Source: CBDHEY01 sp965262305 (GTDB lineage: Bacteria; Pseudomonadota; Gammaproteobacteria; Pseudomonadales; Cellvibrionaceae). From it: a DNA stretch of 64,000 nt. Shown here piece by piece: positions 63,715 to 64,000 of the stretch. The position numbers were made by a program, and so were the translations under genes. The first letter of the stretch is position 1. Every line of letters begins with the position of its first letter. Under the pieces are notes generated by a model. That model was not told the DNA's origin and made no database searches. It saw only the letters and a list, made by a program, of their open reading frames with translations. Location: contig CBDHEY010000001.1 in NCBI GenBank assembly GCA_965262305.1, positions 1 to 64,000 on the forward strand, given 5' to 3'.

Positions 63715-64000
63715 TAGAAAAGGTCTTCTTTGAATAGGTTGCTCTCTGCTGTGTCATCTTCTGAGGTCTGTTCAAGCATTACTTGAAAGCTCTTTTGTCA
63801 TTTTATTCAACATATTATTTTTATTGTTTTGAAGGTTAATAGTTTACTTGTATATTTTTGATCAATATACAACAGAAGTCTTAGCGATTATAGCTAACAT
63901 AAAGAAGAAAAGACGATACAGAGAACACATCTAATCCAAAATTGATACTTCATAAAGTTTCTGAATTCGATGAACTTTAAACACGACCCTCAATGCCATT
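63715..64000. other. 286-bp non-coding end of the window
   Basis: AT-rich sequence upstream of the solute-binding protein gene. No gene, RNA or clear regulatory motif is visible before the window ends. Confidence 0.4.

Noticed and set aside
1..64000. CRISPR arrays, prophage or intact insertion sequences
   Set aside because: No regularly spaced short repeats with unique spacers, no cas, integrase, transposase or phage structural genes were found on either strand.

Overview
The window looks like a chromosomal segment of a low-GC (high-30s percent by eye), probably marine gammaproteobacterium. The best evidence is the conserved housekeeping block on the minus strand, ffh - rpsP - rimM - trmD - rplS - dsbC - hom - thrC - recJ. 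It is flanked by a ypjD-type cytochrome assembly gene and a CorB/CNNM transporter gene, an arrangement typical of Gammaproteobacteria. The divergent hdfR/maoP pair, known from Escherichia coli, points the same way. The genus cannot be fixed from the sequence alone. No plasmid, phage, CRISPR or intact insertion-sequence genes were seen.

Layout. 1-6.6 kb is a cell-surface/sulfation region: the tail of a WcbI-like polysaccharide gene, three different sulfotransferases and a frameshifted lipoprotein sulfatase. 7.3-8.5 kb is an EAL c-di-GMP phosphodiesterase. 8.6-10.6 kb is a lipoprotein with three tandem copies of a ~145-residue repeat. 10.9-25.5 kb is the core block, interrupted between recJ and thrC by a 26-codon membrane microprotein gene and a cytosolic LacI-type-sensor/GGDEF diguanylate cyclase. 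25.5-31 kb holds small metabolic genes and a compact DedA - ATP-grasp - DoxX - DinB - NRDE operon. 31-36 kb holds envelope genes, including a transglutaminase-like protein and an HtrA-like protein that has lost its catalytic residues. 35.8-40.7 kb is a giant secreted phosphatase joining PhoX and endonuclease/exonuclease/phosphatase domains; Pho-box-like repeats lie in the intergenic region beyond its 5' end. 41-43.4 kb is a DUF1631-PilZ pair. 43.5-45.1 kb holds two VPLPA-CTERM sorting-signal proteins, one ruined. 46-48 kb is a broken S9 peptidase. 48.4-53 kb is the QEGLA/ATP-grasp operon led by maoP, diverging from hdfR. 53-55 kb holds decayed RNase R and cold-shock genes. 55.7-60.5 kb holds a D-Ala-D-Ala-ligase-like enzyme, a cysteine-repeat secreted protein, a methyltransferase and two transglutaminases. 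60.7-62.5 kb holds a palindromic repeat cluster, tRNA-Ala(GGC) and qmcA-nfeD. A periplasmic solute-binding protein gene closes the window.

Two themes recur. First, c-di-GMP signalling (one GGDEF, one EAL and one PilZ protein) sits among surface-polysaccharide and envelope genes. Second, several genes are visibly decaying: the sulfatase, S9 peptidase, VPLPA-CTERM paralogue, rnr and csp. Some lesions are single-base losses in homopolymers and could be sequencing errors. Others (nonsense codons, lost active-site residues, internal deletion, truncation) cannot easily be explained that way. A 36-bp exact copy of the tRNA-Ala 3' end plus its terminator lies 12.6 kb from the intact tRNA gene, and CATCCATG-centred palindromes are dispersed nearby. 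The best candidates for a little-described system are the ATP-grasp + FGase/MATCAP-like zincin operon (48.4-51.7 kb) and the DedA-ATP-grasp operon (28-30.9 kb).
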